A DNA stretch of 64,000 bases from Steromphala cineraria (taxonomy: Eukaryota > Mollusca > Gastropoda > Trochida > Trochidae), in assembly GCA_916613615.1 (NCBI GenBank), contig OU744727.1, positions 15,136,093 through 15,200,092 of the forward strand, written 5' to 3'. A program made the position numbers and the translations under genes. The notes beneath the pieces were generated by a model. The model saw nothing but the letters and a program-made list of their open reading frames with translations. It did no database searches and had not been told where the DNA came from. This document shows, piece by piece, positions 24,201-34,769 of this stretch (position 1 is the stretch's first letter; each line of letters begins with the position of its first letter).

Positions 24201-24306
24201 AATATATATTTGCTCTTTTCCTTTTCAAAAATCTGAAAACTTTTTTCCTTTTTAAGTTATTTTGTAGGCCTCTACAATTATGTATTAATATTTTTAAATT
24301 AGCCAT
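21271..24306 (-). CDS. LINE ORF2: endonuclease and reverse transcriptase
   Basis: This 1011-residue frame has the endonuclease at about residues 1-235 and the reverse transcriptase at about 430-760. QLRF-type endonuclease motifs, the RT box FADDTS and the tail motif place it in the L1/Tx1 branch rather than with the Jockey-type copy at 12442-15720. It ends FYSKEEL at a TGA, and the same frame reopens at once into the 20434-21150 segment. The stop may therefore be a single recent mutation or a sequencing difference. Confidence 0.85.
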   Translation of the reverse strand: MANLKILIHNCRGLQNNLKRKKVFRFLKRKRANIYCLQDVHFTSKQIQTVKQQWGYNHCYVSSYTSNARGTTILFNNNFEFEVKDKKFDKGGNYVALKIKIKEITYTVITIYGPNKDSPNFYEHIEKLIKDFDSDEICLYGDFNLVINPKKDTYNYKTVNNPKARETVLEMMDYFDLKDAWRDNNIDSTRYTWRQPTPLKQARLDFFLLSHNLYLSVEKCDIIPSIDSDHSVVELSLKSYELPRGKGFWKFNNSLLYDKKYVDMIKETIKSTLKQYEINENGNITYSIDDQLLFETLLLMIRGKTIYYASTKKKIQNKLEVDLGNELNGLEIELDQEENKNDKAIILDNVNDIKLRLDEINNNKIQGMLTRSRAKWIEKGEKPTKYFLKLESRNFLNKAFTEIEKKDGSKLTDIESIINETRNYYTKLYQSEDVLQIDLNEICKSYDIPKLNEKQKRNLEGKLTLNELTKALRGMKNEKSPGPDGFTSEFYKFFWKDLGIFLLNSLNTGYEKGTLSISQKQGLITCIPKGNKPKKYLKNWRPISLLNSPYKIGAAAIANRIKNILPSIIHDDQKGFVKDRYIGEITRLVYDIMEHTESFQIPGLLLLIDFEKAFDSIDRNYLCSVLKFFNFGQSIIDWITTFYNDIESRVLVNGFPSSPFKIERGCRQGDPVAPYLFILSVEILGILIRNNANIKGINIGNIEYLLSQFADDTSLTLDGSEKCLYAVLKTLQFFARFSGLKVNVEKTRLLWIGSKKRSRLKLCKDWNFDWSQWDFKLLGIHFSIDMDSICQINYDEKFLQIKHLMNIWLARNLTPYGRNTVLKSLLLPKLNHLFSALPRPPEAVIEKFQKECFKFIWRNKPDKVKRDTVVLSPEHGGLKVPIIKDIISSQKLKWIQRLQCCLSNWKDLLMHRLHNQSLLWISDKTYIENKVISSISNPFWIEVFKDWSNTVGKYKRHAKSTYDLLSQSIWNNDSIKVGNKSVLYKKWAKKGIIFINDLLDENGRFYSKEEL

Positions 24307-25151
24307 ATGGAATAAATACAGTATTCTGTGCTGTTAGTACCCATGTCAAAATCATAACCCAGAAGACCCTGTATGTAAAAACCTGTTTTTCAAATATGAA
24401 ACTTCCAAAGAATGAAACTGGTATGAAATATAAAATGAATAAGTCTTCCAACGATGATGAAACCTGGATGTTGTAAAGAACACAGCAATCTTTGGCCATA
24501 CAAATTAACTCTACCCTTTGCGGTATAGGTTTACATCTCAGTCTATATTAATGCTCAATCATTCCAGCCAGGTTGCCGCTTAATGCTTAACTTGTAATAA
24601 CAGCCTTTTTAACCTTTTTCAATCGTAATGCTAATGATTTTGCCAAGCTGTATAATCAAACAACACAGAGCTCTGCCTTAGGGCTGATAAATAAAGCTGC
24701 ATGTCTTTATACTTCTTCTTCCTTCTTAATGTGTTTCAAAGGTTACAATATGGCAAAACAGTCATAAAAATGTGAACGCAGATTTGTTGATGTTTGATGA
24801 CTAAAGATTATTTTTAAATAGCACAAACGATCTGTTCCCGATTTATAAACTATCCTCTGTAAGCCGCAGTTCCCAGTTTAATTAGTAAGCTTTGAACTAT
24901 CATCACATTGAAATGCTTAGACATTAAGATGGCCAAAAACCTTATACAATTATTTTGCAATCACTTGAAATCAGTGGATCATGTCCTATCTGGAAGTTTT
25001 AATAAGAAATCACATACACATTAAATTGCCAAACAGGTTAAAATGAAAACACAAAAGTATAATTAAGACAAAGTCCTAATTAGTTAAGTTCATTTTTTAA
25101 CTAAAACGTTTAAACAGCTAGAATGAACATAAATGAATCAAATCATTACCT
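24307..25151. other. Upstream flank of LINE; nothing recognised
   Basis: This is AT-rich sequence. No ORF1, promoter or repeat boundary could be identified. The 66-codon frame at 24299-24499 has no recognisable domain. Confidence 0.4.
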
Positions 25152-25416
25152 CAGTCTAAGTAAACCTAGCTTTAATTTTATCCGTTTCACTCCTATATTG
25201 AGTCTAGAAAGGCCTAATAGAGGGTCGCGTCAGCCGACCTTTCTGCGACCTATGACCCTCCAACGTTATACGTGCGAAGACAGACTATTGTGGCTTGGTA
25301 AGATGAGTTCTGATTGGTCAATTCGATACGTTTGCTGACGCGACCCTCTACCAGGCCTTTTTTGACTCAGTATAGGAGTGAAACGGATAATTTTGAGGCT
25401 AGATTTACTTAGACTG
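25152..25416. mobile_element. MITE with 83-bp TIRs and perfect 10-bp target duplication
   Basis: The left TIR starts cagtctaagtaaacctagc and the right TIR ends with its complement, gctagatttacttagactg; the two arms match over about 83 bp. The element is flanked by the identical direct repeat atcattacct (25142-25151 and 25417-25426). A 9-10 bp duplication with long TIRs is typical of Mutator-like (MULE) elements. At 265 bp it is non-autonomous. Confidence 0.85.
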
Positions 25417-25426
25417 ATCATTACCT

Positions 25427-25795
25427 ATAACAGGTATATTAGAAATTGCAGAGTACCTGGTTTTATATATAAGTATTTACATGTTTATTCACTGTTTCAT
25501 ATATCCCAAAACTGCTAAGTGACAGATTTGACAACAGTTGCTTTAACATAGCGACACTATGATATTGGAACATGAAATTATAAAGATCCTTTGTCTCCAC
25601 ATATTTACTGTCACTGGTGTGAAAACTACCTTATCTTAATCATGCATACCTCATAGAAAAATTGTAACAATGATGAGGAAGACACTGCACGTGAAATACT
25701 GATAAATTGAACGAATTTTGGTGTTAAATTACTGAAAATTACACGTGCATTATCATACTTGTGAAAAACTGATCGTTTTGTAAAAATTGATTTAA
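25427..25795. other. Short spacer between MITE and Helitron copy B
   Basis: No gene or repeat was recognised in this AT-rich stretch. Confidence 0.4.
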
Positions 25796-27518
25796 CTAGA
25801 TTAGCGTTTGCGGGATACCGCAAAAGCAGAGCAGCCCCGGAACTTTGGGTTTCGCCTTACCCTGTTCCGCCTTTTACAGGCCTCACCAAATTGGGAATTT
25901 TCTCGTGACCTTGACCTTTGACCTTCAAGGTCACACAATCAATGAACACATTTCATTGAGTATAACATTATTGTAATGAAATAAAGTGTTAAAAATTAAA
26001 TTAATCCATTTTCTCCATATATGTTGCTGTGACCTTGACCTTCGACAGTTCGTACCCAAAACTTTTTTTAAATGTTGTACTTCTCAAGAGATAATATATA
26101 CAAAATCTAAACTTCATAGCACAAAAAGTTATTGTGTTTACAAGGAATTGCAATAACTCATATATCATGACCTTGACCTTTGACCTTCAAGGTCACACAA
26201 TAATTGAACACTTTTTATTGAGTATAACAATCATGTATTGATTAAAAGTGATCCTAGTTAAAATTAAGCATTTTCGCTAAACCATGCTTAAGTCATGACC
26301 TTGCTGTGACCTTGACCTTTGTCAGATTGTAGCCAAAACCTTTTCAAAATTTTTTACTTTTCCAAGGATGATATATACCAAGTTAGAGCTTCATAGCACA
26401 AAAACTTTTCAAGTTACCGTGTTTACAAAGAATTTTGTGGTGATTTTATAACTCGTGACCTTGACCTTTGAACTTGAAAGTGAACATGTCATAATGATTC
26501 CCTGGAAGTATTAACATTAGACATGTTCATGAGTTCTGAAAAGCTAAATGGGATAAAGTTATACCCCAATTTAGTGCATTTTGTAATAACTCATCTCATG
26601 ACCTTGACCTTTGACCTTCAAGGTCACACAATCATTGAACACTTTTCATTGAGTATAACAATCATGTATTGATTAAAAGTGCTCATAGTTAAAATAAAGC
26701 ATTTTCGCTAAAACATGCTTACGTCATGACCTTGCTGTGACCTTGACCTTTGTCAGATTGTAGCCAAAACCTTTTCAAAATTTTTTACTTTTCCAAGGAT
26801 GATATATACCAAGTAAGAGCTTCATAGCACAAAAACTTTTCAAGTTACCGTTTTTACAAAGAATTTTGTGGTGATTTTATAACTCGTGACCTTGACCTTT
26901 GAACTTGAAAGTGAACATGTCATAATGATTCCCTGGAAGTATTAACATTTAGACATGTTCATGAGTTCTGAAAAGCTAAATGGGATAAAGTTATACCCCA
27001 ATTTAGTGCATTTTGTAATAACTCATATCTCATGACCTTGACCTTTGACCTTCAAGGTCACACAATCATTGAACACTTTTCATTGAGTATAACAATCATG
27101 TATTGATTAAAAGTGCTCATAGTTAAAATAAAGCATTTTCGCTAAAACATGCTTACGTCATGACCTTGCTGTGACCTTGACCTTTGACGGATTGTAGCCA
27201 AAACCTTTTCAAATTTTTTTACTTTTCCAAGGATTATATATACCAAGTTAGAGCTTCATAGCACAAAAACTTTTCAAGTTATCGCGTTTACAAGGAATTC
27301 TTAGAGTGAATACATAGCTCGTGACCTTGACCTTTGACCTTGAAAGTGAACGTGTCAAAATCGTTCCCCCGAGGTATGAGTAGTAAGGTATGAATAAGAG
27401 TTCTGGAAAGCTTAGGGGACAAAAGTTATAGCTAGTAGTACGAGTGCGGCGGCGGCGGCGGCGGCGATGGAAACTTCACAAAAACTGATAGCAGCCCCGT
27501 CCTTAGACGGGGCTGCTA
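25796..27518 (-). mobile_element. Helitron-like non-autonomous element, copy B (internally expanded)
   Basis: It has the same termini as copy A in opposite orientation: CTAG and the 3' hairpin at 25796-25825, and the 5' hairpin at about 27490-27517. At 1.72 kb it is about 430 bp longer than copy A because an internal segment is duplicated in tandem (about 26160-26590 and 26590-27020). Many tgaccttgacctttgacctt words are present. Its flanks differ from those of copy A, which suggests an independent insertion. Confidence 0.72.
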
Positions 27519-27676
27519 ATGAATTCAAAACTATAATCATTATTCAACTTTTAAAGGGATAATAATTGTGTACATGTTACTGTTTTATCGCTGATTAGCG
27601 GGATCATCTTCTACAACACTGGTCACTTGGGGACAAAATATCAACCATTTATCATAAACTTCAAGGCAATCATCAG

Positions 27677-29395
27677 CCTTCCCTTAAGCTTTAGAATGCA
27701 GACCATTGCAGCAATATACCAAACATAGACACATCATGTACACCAAGCATGGAATACTGTCTCCTATCCTCATTAGCGTGTCAGTTTCGTGCGTCCTTCT
27801 GGTCTTCATTCTGGTCAATATTACGACCTTGTGGATCAATTTAATTAAGTAATTAACTATTTAGAGAGGTAACCAAACCACTGAACGTCCTCGAAACGTC
27901 GCAAAGTCTTTCACGCAGTTGAAATAAACCTCCCATTGTGTGTATCGTATATCAGACGGGCTTTCTGACGTATCTCCGTTATTCCCACAGATCGACCACA
28001 CCAGGACATCAAAGACAGAAACTGACAGGTGTAATTTTACGGTAAGAGGAGACAGAGTCTTTGAACTTCCTAATCAACCTATAACGTTTGAAACATAATA
28101 ATTCTCTGTTATTTGATTTATAATTAAAAGCTTCCTTGTCTTTCATCGTTCATAGTCTCTGTTGTTTTTGCTCTGCCGATTTCAACCCATAATCTTTCTA
28201 CGAAACAGACTTGCAATCCAACCAAGATAGTCTTGCATTAGTACCAGTGTAAATCTATGAAGACCTTATGCATGTGTATGATGATATGCCTGCTGTGTAT
28301 TCCCGAGCTTGAGTCTGTGGTTTGATAAACGTGGAAGTTTGCTTTTGTTCTTGGTTGGCTTAACATCATAATCATATGAAAAGATTTCAGTTTGTGATGT
28401 TATTGAGATTGTTGTCGTGTGACGTTATTGCTTAGTTGAACAACATCTCTATCAAATCTCAACTGTTTCTTCTTACAGTTGCCTGCATAAGGAAATCAGC
28501 AATATTTGTAAAAGTTTTGAGTGTGTGCATGTTTCAATAATGACTGAGAGTATCTACTTGTAAGACACTTGAAATAAGCAAACACTCACCTAACACCTTA
28601 TTGCAGCTTATATACACATCTCACATAAAATAGTGTTAAATGGTGTACATGATTTAATCTGTTTCCTGGTAATTTGCTTTTCACTTCAAATACCTGAAAA
28701 ACTATTTAACTCAGTTGTTTATATGTTACCGTCTAATGCCTTTGTGTAATTGATATATGTAACAATCTTTCTTCTTATATTTGATATGTAAGGTATAAAT
28801 TATTGTTATTTAATCTGTCAATGTTCCTTCTTTGAAAATTATCAACATTTTTAATGCCAACAAGTGATTTTCCATTGTTATTTTTACAGCCTTTCTTCCC
28901 ACGCCTTTAAGGTGGAGACATCAAGAAATAGTGACCTTGGCAAAATAATGTGCTGTGTTCCTGGACAAAATACTTCATACACATTGACCATCTGAAAAAA
29001 AATCTATACACAAATATATTCTAAAGGACTGGATAATTGATGCAAATTGATGTTCTGAGCTTTGTTGATATAATTTTATCTAATGCCACGTAAGCCCTTT
29101 TTGAAAAATTCAGGATAATTTCTAAGCCTTTAGAAAATTGAATTATACTTACTCAAATGTCATATAAGACTTTTTGGATTATTTATCATATTAAAATGTA
29201 AATCCACAATATGTGTCATTATCACGTTTAATGATTTCGAACAGGACGAAGTCATTGTATTCAATTCATTTTTTTTCTTATCTAGTGTCATTGAATTAAA
29301 CCAACAGGATCATGTTGCTAAGAAAATCAGTACTGTGCTGTACTTATCAAAATATATTTTTTTTATGACAAATGAAAGTGTTTAGAAGCGGTGTG
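27677..29395. repeat. 1719-bp tandem unit 1
   Basis: It starts ccttcccttaagctttagaa and ends agaagcggtgtg. The next 1719 bp repeat it almost perfectly; I found one difference (atcacg at 29221-29226 versus atcaag at 30940-30945). It contains a match to the arm spacer (aaagacagaaactgacaggt near 28009). A 38-codon frame at 27736-27852 could encode a hydrophobic helix, but nothing else supports it as a gene. Confidence 0.9.
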
Positions 29396-31114
29396 CCTTC
29401 CCTTAAGCTTTAGAATGCAGACCATTGCAGCAATATACCAAACATAGACACATCATGTACACCAAGCATGGAATACTGTCTCCTATCCTCATTAGCGTGT
29501 CAGTTTCGTGCGTCCTTCTGGTCTTCATTCTGGTCAATATTACGACCTTGTGGATCAATTTAATTAAGTAATTAACTATTTAGAGAGGTAACCAAACCAC
29601 TGAACGTCCTCGAAACGTCGCAAAGTCTTTCACGCAGTTGAAATAAACCTCCCATTGTGTGTATCGTATATCAGACGGGCTTTCTGACGTATCTCCGTTA
29701 TTCCCACAGATCGACCACACCAGGACATCAAAGACAGAAACTGACAGGTGTAATTTTACGGTAAGAGGAGACAGAGTCTTTGAACTTCCTAATCAACCTA
29801 TAACGTTTGAAACATAATAATTCTCTGTTATTTGATTTATAATTAAAAGCTTCCTTGTCTTTCATCGTTCATAGTCTCTGTTGTTTTTGCTCTGCCGATT
29901 TCAACCCATAATCTTTCTACGAAACAGACTTGCAATCCAACCAAGATAGTCTTGCATTAGTACCAGTGTAAATCTATGAAGACCTTATGCATGTGTATGA
30001 TGATATGCCTGCTGTGTATTCCCGAGCTTGAGTCTGTGGTTTGATAAACGTGGAAGTTTGCTTTTGTTCTTGGTTGGCTTAACATCATAATCATATGAAA
30101 AGATTTCAGTTTGTGATGTTATTGAGATTGTTGTCGTGTGACGTTATTGCTTAGTTGAACAACATCTCTATCAAATCTCAACTGTTTCTTCTTACAGTTG
30201 CCTGCATAAGGAAATCAGCAATATTTGTAAAAGTTTTGAGTGTGTGCATGTTTCAATAATGACTGAGAGTATCTACTTGTAAGACACTTGAAATAAGCAA
30301 ACACTCACCTAACACCTTATTGCAGCTTATATACACATCTCACATAAAATAGTGTTAAATGGTGTACATGATTTAATCTGTTTCCTGGTAATTTGCTTTT
30401 CACTTCAAATACCTGAAAAACTATTTAACTCAGTTGTTTATATGTTACCGTCTAATGCCTTTGTGTAATTGATATATGTAACAATCTTTCTTCTTATATT
30501 TGATATGTAAGGTATAAATTATTGTTATTTAATCTGTCAATGTTCCTTCTTTGAAAATTATCAACATTTTTAATGCCAACAAGTGATTTTCCATTGTTAT
30601 TTTTACAGCCTTTCTTCCCACGCCTTTAAGGTGGAGACATCAAGAAATAGTGACCTTGGCAAAATAATGTGCTGTGTTCCTGGACAAAATACTTCATACA
30701 CATTGACCATCTGAAAAAAAATCTATACACAAATATATTCTAAAGGACTGGATAATTGATGCAAATTGATGTTCTGAGCTTTGTTGATATAATTTTATCT
30801 AATGCCACGTAAGCCCTTTTTGAAAAATTCAGGATAATTTCTAAGCCTTTAGAAAATTGAATTATACTTACTCAAATGTCATATAAGACTTTTTGGATTA
30901 TTTATCATATTAAAATGTAAATCCACAATATGTGTCATTATCAAGTTTAATGATTTCGAACAGGACGAAGTCATTGTATTCAATTCATTTTTTTTCTTAT
31001 CTAGTGTCATTGAATTAAACCAACAGGATCATGTTGCTAAGAAAATCAGTACTGTGCTGTACTTATCAAAATATATTTTTTTTATGACAAATGAAAGTGT
31101 TTAGAAGCGGTGTG
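29396..31114. repeat. 1719-bp tandem unit 2
   Basis: This is a near-identical copy of 27677-29395. The downstream flank (ctttggtggtatttacac) belongs to the inner end of the right arm. The near-identity means a very recent duplication or an assembly duplication. Confidence 0.9.
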
Positions 31115-31581
31115 CTTTGGTGGTATTTACACATTAATAATGTACGCAAGTGTGTCCGACGCTAAAATGATAAATGATAATGATAAAAACAAGAAAATAA
31201 CCATTATTTATTTATGATTAATATATGATATCAAAACCAAGGACAAAATGCTCACAACACCGATGAATGGTTCCATTGCTCAGCCCCAAGAATGATATGA
31301 AATTTCATTTAAATATAATTTGAGAAGGTTTGAAGGTTTTAATAATTTTAGTCACTTCACAAGTGTTCTTTCTTTGAACACCGAAGTCATGCGACACGAC
31401 CATTGATTTTGGAATAATTTCAATTCAACTACATGTTTAATAACTATAACTATGCATTTTATTAAAGGAATGTTTGTCAAGCAAATTGACAGATATGACA
31501 GGCTTTTGCACAAAATGGTTACTTGTTTGAGAGGAGGTAAAAGTTTGAATTAAAAAAATCTAAGAACCATGCCACGGCCTA
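31115..31581. repeat. Inner end of right arm
   Basis: Mirrors about 17190-17600 (for example cgacacgaccattgatt against aatcaatggtcgtgtc). No gene was seen. Confidence 0.65.
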
Positions 31582-32810
31582 AGAGTAATTGAAGGGTCCG
31601 GATGACGGGGTATCTAAAACATCAATAAAATGCCACATTTTCCTTGAAAATGATTGAAATGAAAATATTCTCACAGCTAAAATGATTTACTATAAATCAA
31701 CCATTTCCTTGAAGCCTTGAGTTTGGTTGCAGAACGTACAATCACAATGAAATCGAGTGGTTTTCGAGTTTGGTTGCAGTCCCTATAGGCAACTGCAACC
31801 AAATTATTTTCTAGCAATTATCCATCATTTTTCGTGTCTTGACAAACACTAATTTGGTTGCAGAGATTTTAGTTGCTTGTTAATTAGCAAAGAGGCAAGT
31901 TTGGTTGCAGGAGTTTTATAATTTACCTTATTTTACGTAAAAACAAAAACAAATCAGGATTTTCATTTTGACAGATTCCCTCTCGCACTGTGAGTGACGT
32001 AATGCCATGCGGTATGTAACGTGTCCTACAATTGGTTGATTCAATCTCAAACATTTCCAACAATTTTTCAAATTTCCTAATTTTTGATTTATAATTGATT
32101 TTGTTCTGTTTTTGGATAGAAACCATTTGTTAAACTTACTCAATGATGTTTATTTTCTATCAAAATCATTTTGCAATTAAAGGGATTCCTGACAGCCAAT
32201 GAGAATCGTTTTGAGATATGACAACAATTCGAATTCGCTATGGGAGCACGTTGAAACACAGAAATGAAATTTAGGGATCAATTTGGTCAAATTATGTCAA
32301 AAGTACCTACCATGACATGCTTTATGATAGAAACTGTTAAAATAATAAAGGTCAGTGAAATATTTCTATCCATAATGTCAGAAACGCTTTCAAAACATGA
32401 TGTGACATGATCGAAAACCGGACTCGATAGCGATCGGTAAGTGGCTTATGTGTCATTGAAATGTAAATAAAAAGCCAGGTAAGTGATCAACAGTTGTCAA
32501 ATCATCATATATTCCATCTGCAACCAAATTTCTTCAAGCCCAGGCTCTTCTGTTTGATAAAAACATGTATTTTCTTGGAAAAATAATTTGGTTGCAGGTG
32601 CCTATAGGGGACTGCAACCAAACTCGAAAATTATGTGATTTCATTGTGAATAATCTTTCTGCAACCAAATTCAATGGTGTCATTCCATATATCATGGTAT
32701 AGATAATTATCTCAGCTTTCAGAATATTCCAAATTGAGTCTTTTTCAAGAGCTAGGTTGCAGTTAACAGTCCTTTTTGACACCCCGTCACACGGACCCTT
32801 CAATTACTCT
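31582..32810. mobile_element. Non-autonomous TIR element with TTTGGTTGCAG repeats
   Basis: The ends are inverted copies (agagtaattgaagggtccg and cggacccttcaattactct). The similarity continues inward for about 230 bp and includes repeated motifs tttggttgcag in both orientations. Flanking TA bases on both sides fit a TA target site, though one base is ambiguous. The left arm at about 16010 lacks it. No transposase was found; the short open frames inside do not resemble one. Confidence 0.75.
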
Positions 32811-34360
32811 ATTTTCAGTGAAAACCAATGTAATCAAGTTTTTTAGTTACTTTAATTCGTTCTATTCATTACTATTTGGTCACGATTGATCAATGAACAT
32901 AACATTGATACATGGTATCATTAAAAACTGTTTGGGTTGCATTCTAGAAGTTGTAAGATATTCACAGAAATCGCGACTTTTCGCTAAAGATCCTTGAAAT
33001 GAATGCTTATAACTGTATTGATATTCCATTGATAGAATGTTACTCACAATAGTTATTCATGATAATCCATCAAGGGTGAGGAGGTATTGGCGTAGCTAGT
33101 AAATACAGAAGTGTTTGCCATAAAGCTATAGATACGAGATTTGTGGTCAATAAATAGCGATCGAGAGTCATTCAGTTATGAGGTTGCAAAAACATAGTTT
33201 TAAATCTCTCAGATCTAACTCTCCTTCTTTCAGTAATCGAAGCACAGCAAAGAGCAACAGACACCGGTTCATGGTTAATTCAAGCCAATATCATTTATGG
33301 CCAAGCTTGCTTATACAGTGCTCCACTGCAAAAACAGCAACAATGTTTTCAAAGATATCGTCAAAACACGCTTTGGGAGACAAGCTTATTTCTGACACAC
33401 GTCAACAACTTACTGTTGAAAAAAGACATAATAAAATTGTGAAAAGTAATTTACAAGCCCTTTCTTTCTTTACGAGCTGCCTGATGTTTTGATTTCCTCC
33501 TTCAGTTTGTCCGATCTTTAAAGCGTAAAAAGCAAAATAACTACTACCACTAATGTCTTTGTAATGAAATTAAGCTGTTTTCTTGTAGTGTTTATCTTCG
33601 TTTAATGTGTGTCATAAGGTTGCTTTAAAGTGCTTCAGGCGCAGGGAAATCAATTCCCTAGCAATGGTTTTAGCTTAAGAACGAACACTGATTATTGTAG
33701 GATGCTTGCGTTTTGATTACTTCCTTTGAACTTCTACGTTTGGGGTTTCAGACTAGAAGCAACATGCTCCTGATACTTTATTGGCTCAAACGTTGCTTAT
33801 GTTAGTCTTTAGACACATGTTAACTCCTCAATGAGTTATGAGGTTTGAATCTTAGGGAACTTTATTTCAAAGTCTATTATTAATATTATATAGTAGAATC
33901 CGTTGTTAATTTTTTCTCAATTTTTTTTTCTGGTACGAGCCTATATGGCATTTACAAACAAAATATTGGTTACAGTAGGATACATGATAACAACATTTTG
34001 GTGAAATTGATAACAAGAGAAACATATTATTAAGAAGTCCTCGATTCGGTAACAATCGAGAGAGGTTTTGAATTATAATTAAAAAGGTACATATATTTAG
34101 AAAGAAAACGTATTAGGCATAATGAAATTAATTGGAGATTTCTTCAAAAATATAATAAATATATATAAAGCAGGAGATCTAATGATTCATTTATATTGAA
34201 ATGCTTGTAGAACTATTCATGTTAATGTGTAGGTTACTTTACCCTTACTTTGACTTAACAGGCCAACTGGAGAACTTAGTACATCTAGAGATTGTCATTA
34301 ATTTACTTTATTTATGAATTTTAAGTTAACATTGGGACTTCATATTTTCGATGCTATGAT
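32811..34360. other. Right-arm spacer; empty site of left-arm LINE
   Basis: Aligns with left-arm 11200-12440 and 15727-16010. At about 33064-33069 the word aatcca marks the unoccupied target of the LINE at 12442-15720. A 104-codon frame at 33178-33492 has a shorter, disrupted counterpart at 12014-12235, so coding is doubtful. Confidence 0.55.
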
Positions 34361-34625
34361 AAATACATGCCTTTTCTATCCAATGTGTATATATCAACTC
34401 TCCATCTTAATCCATGTATGACGTCACGAAATTATAATTACCTAGCAGTTAATTATTTTCTTATATATATCATACATTTCTTGGCGCTCAATGTTTCATT
34501 AGCGCACTTTTCGGTGCCCACTCATCGGAGATCGGACATGACGCTATCGCTTTATCAAATGGATTCTTCTATGCATGTGCGCCTCGAGAATTGCTTGCAG
34601 AACCCGATCAGTTTGATACCACGTG

Positions 34626-34632
34626 TATAAAA
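34626..34632 (+). promoter_or_regulatory. Candidate TATA box
   Basis: TATAAAA follows a CACGTG E-box (34619-34624) and lies about 55 bp upstream of the ATG at 34685. A plausible initiator (tttcaactg) falls about 30 bp downstream. This arrangement is present only in the right arm. Confidence 0.45.
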
Positions 34633-34684
34633 ACTTGATCATTTCATTTCAACTGTGATAACAGTTGGGTTGAAAACGACGGCA

Positions 34685-34769
34685 ATGGACTCAGACGATA
34701 GTGCATGCACACAATCTACTTTCCGCGAGGAAAACAGCGGAGAGGAAGACAACCTGATACCACTAAAGG
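34685..34769 (+). CDS. Candidate first coding exon of an unknown gene
   Basis: The ATG opens a 28-codon acidic, hydrophilic segment, MDSDDSACTQSTFREENSGE followed by EDNLIPLK. It ends at a consensus donor (gtaagtg) with one base of the next codon. The GC content is higher than in the surroundings, and a TATA box sits just upstream. No downstream exon could be joined, and I recognise no family. The region 34410-34860 is absent from the left arm. Confidence 0.4.

Larger units (their letters stand above)
20434..24306 (-). mobile_element. Tx1/L1-type LINE, ORF2 nearly intact
   Basis: A continuous reading frame of about 1290 codons is broken by a single in-frame TGA at 21271-21273. The domains are, in order, an apurinic endonuclease (HNCRGL, GDFNLVIN, SDHSVV), a reverse transcriptase (GPDGFTSEFYK, WRPISLLN, LIDFEKAFDS, QGDPVAPYLF, FADDTSL) and a C-terminal zinc-knuckle tail (CTFCN...YHTFWEC). 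The endonuclease is complete, starting MANLKILIHNCRG at 24306. No ORF1 was recognised upstream, so the copy is probably 5' truncated. The good state of the frame points to a recent insertion. Confidence 0.85.

Noticed and set aside
18453..27518. Helitron copies A and B as mirrored parts of the palindrome
   Set aside because: They are in inverse orientation but their flanking sequences do not match, so independent insertions are more likely than shared descent by duplication.
27736..27852. 38-codon hydrophobic frame in each 1719-bp unit as a membrane microprotein
   Set aside because: Duplication of the whole unit conserves any frame. There is no promoter, no upstream context and no independent conservation.
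31923..32143. Transposase in the TIR element 31582-32810
   Set aside because: The short frames have no catalytic DDE/D pattern and no similarity to a known transposase.
33178..33492. 104-codon open frame conserved with 12014-12235 as a gene
   Set aside because: The left copy is interrupted upstream by a stop and an indel, changes are not concentrated at synonymous positions, and no family is recognisable. Similarity is explained by the inverted duplication.
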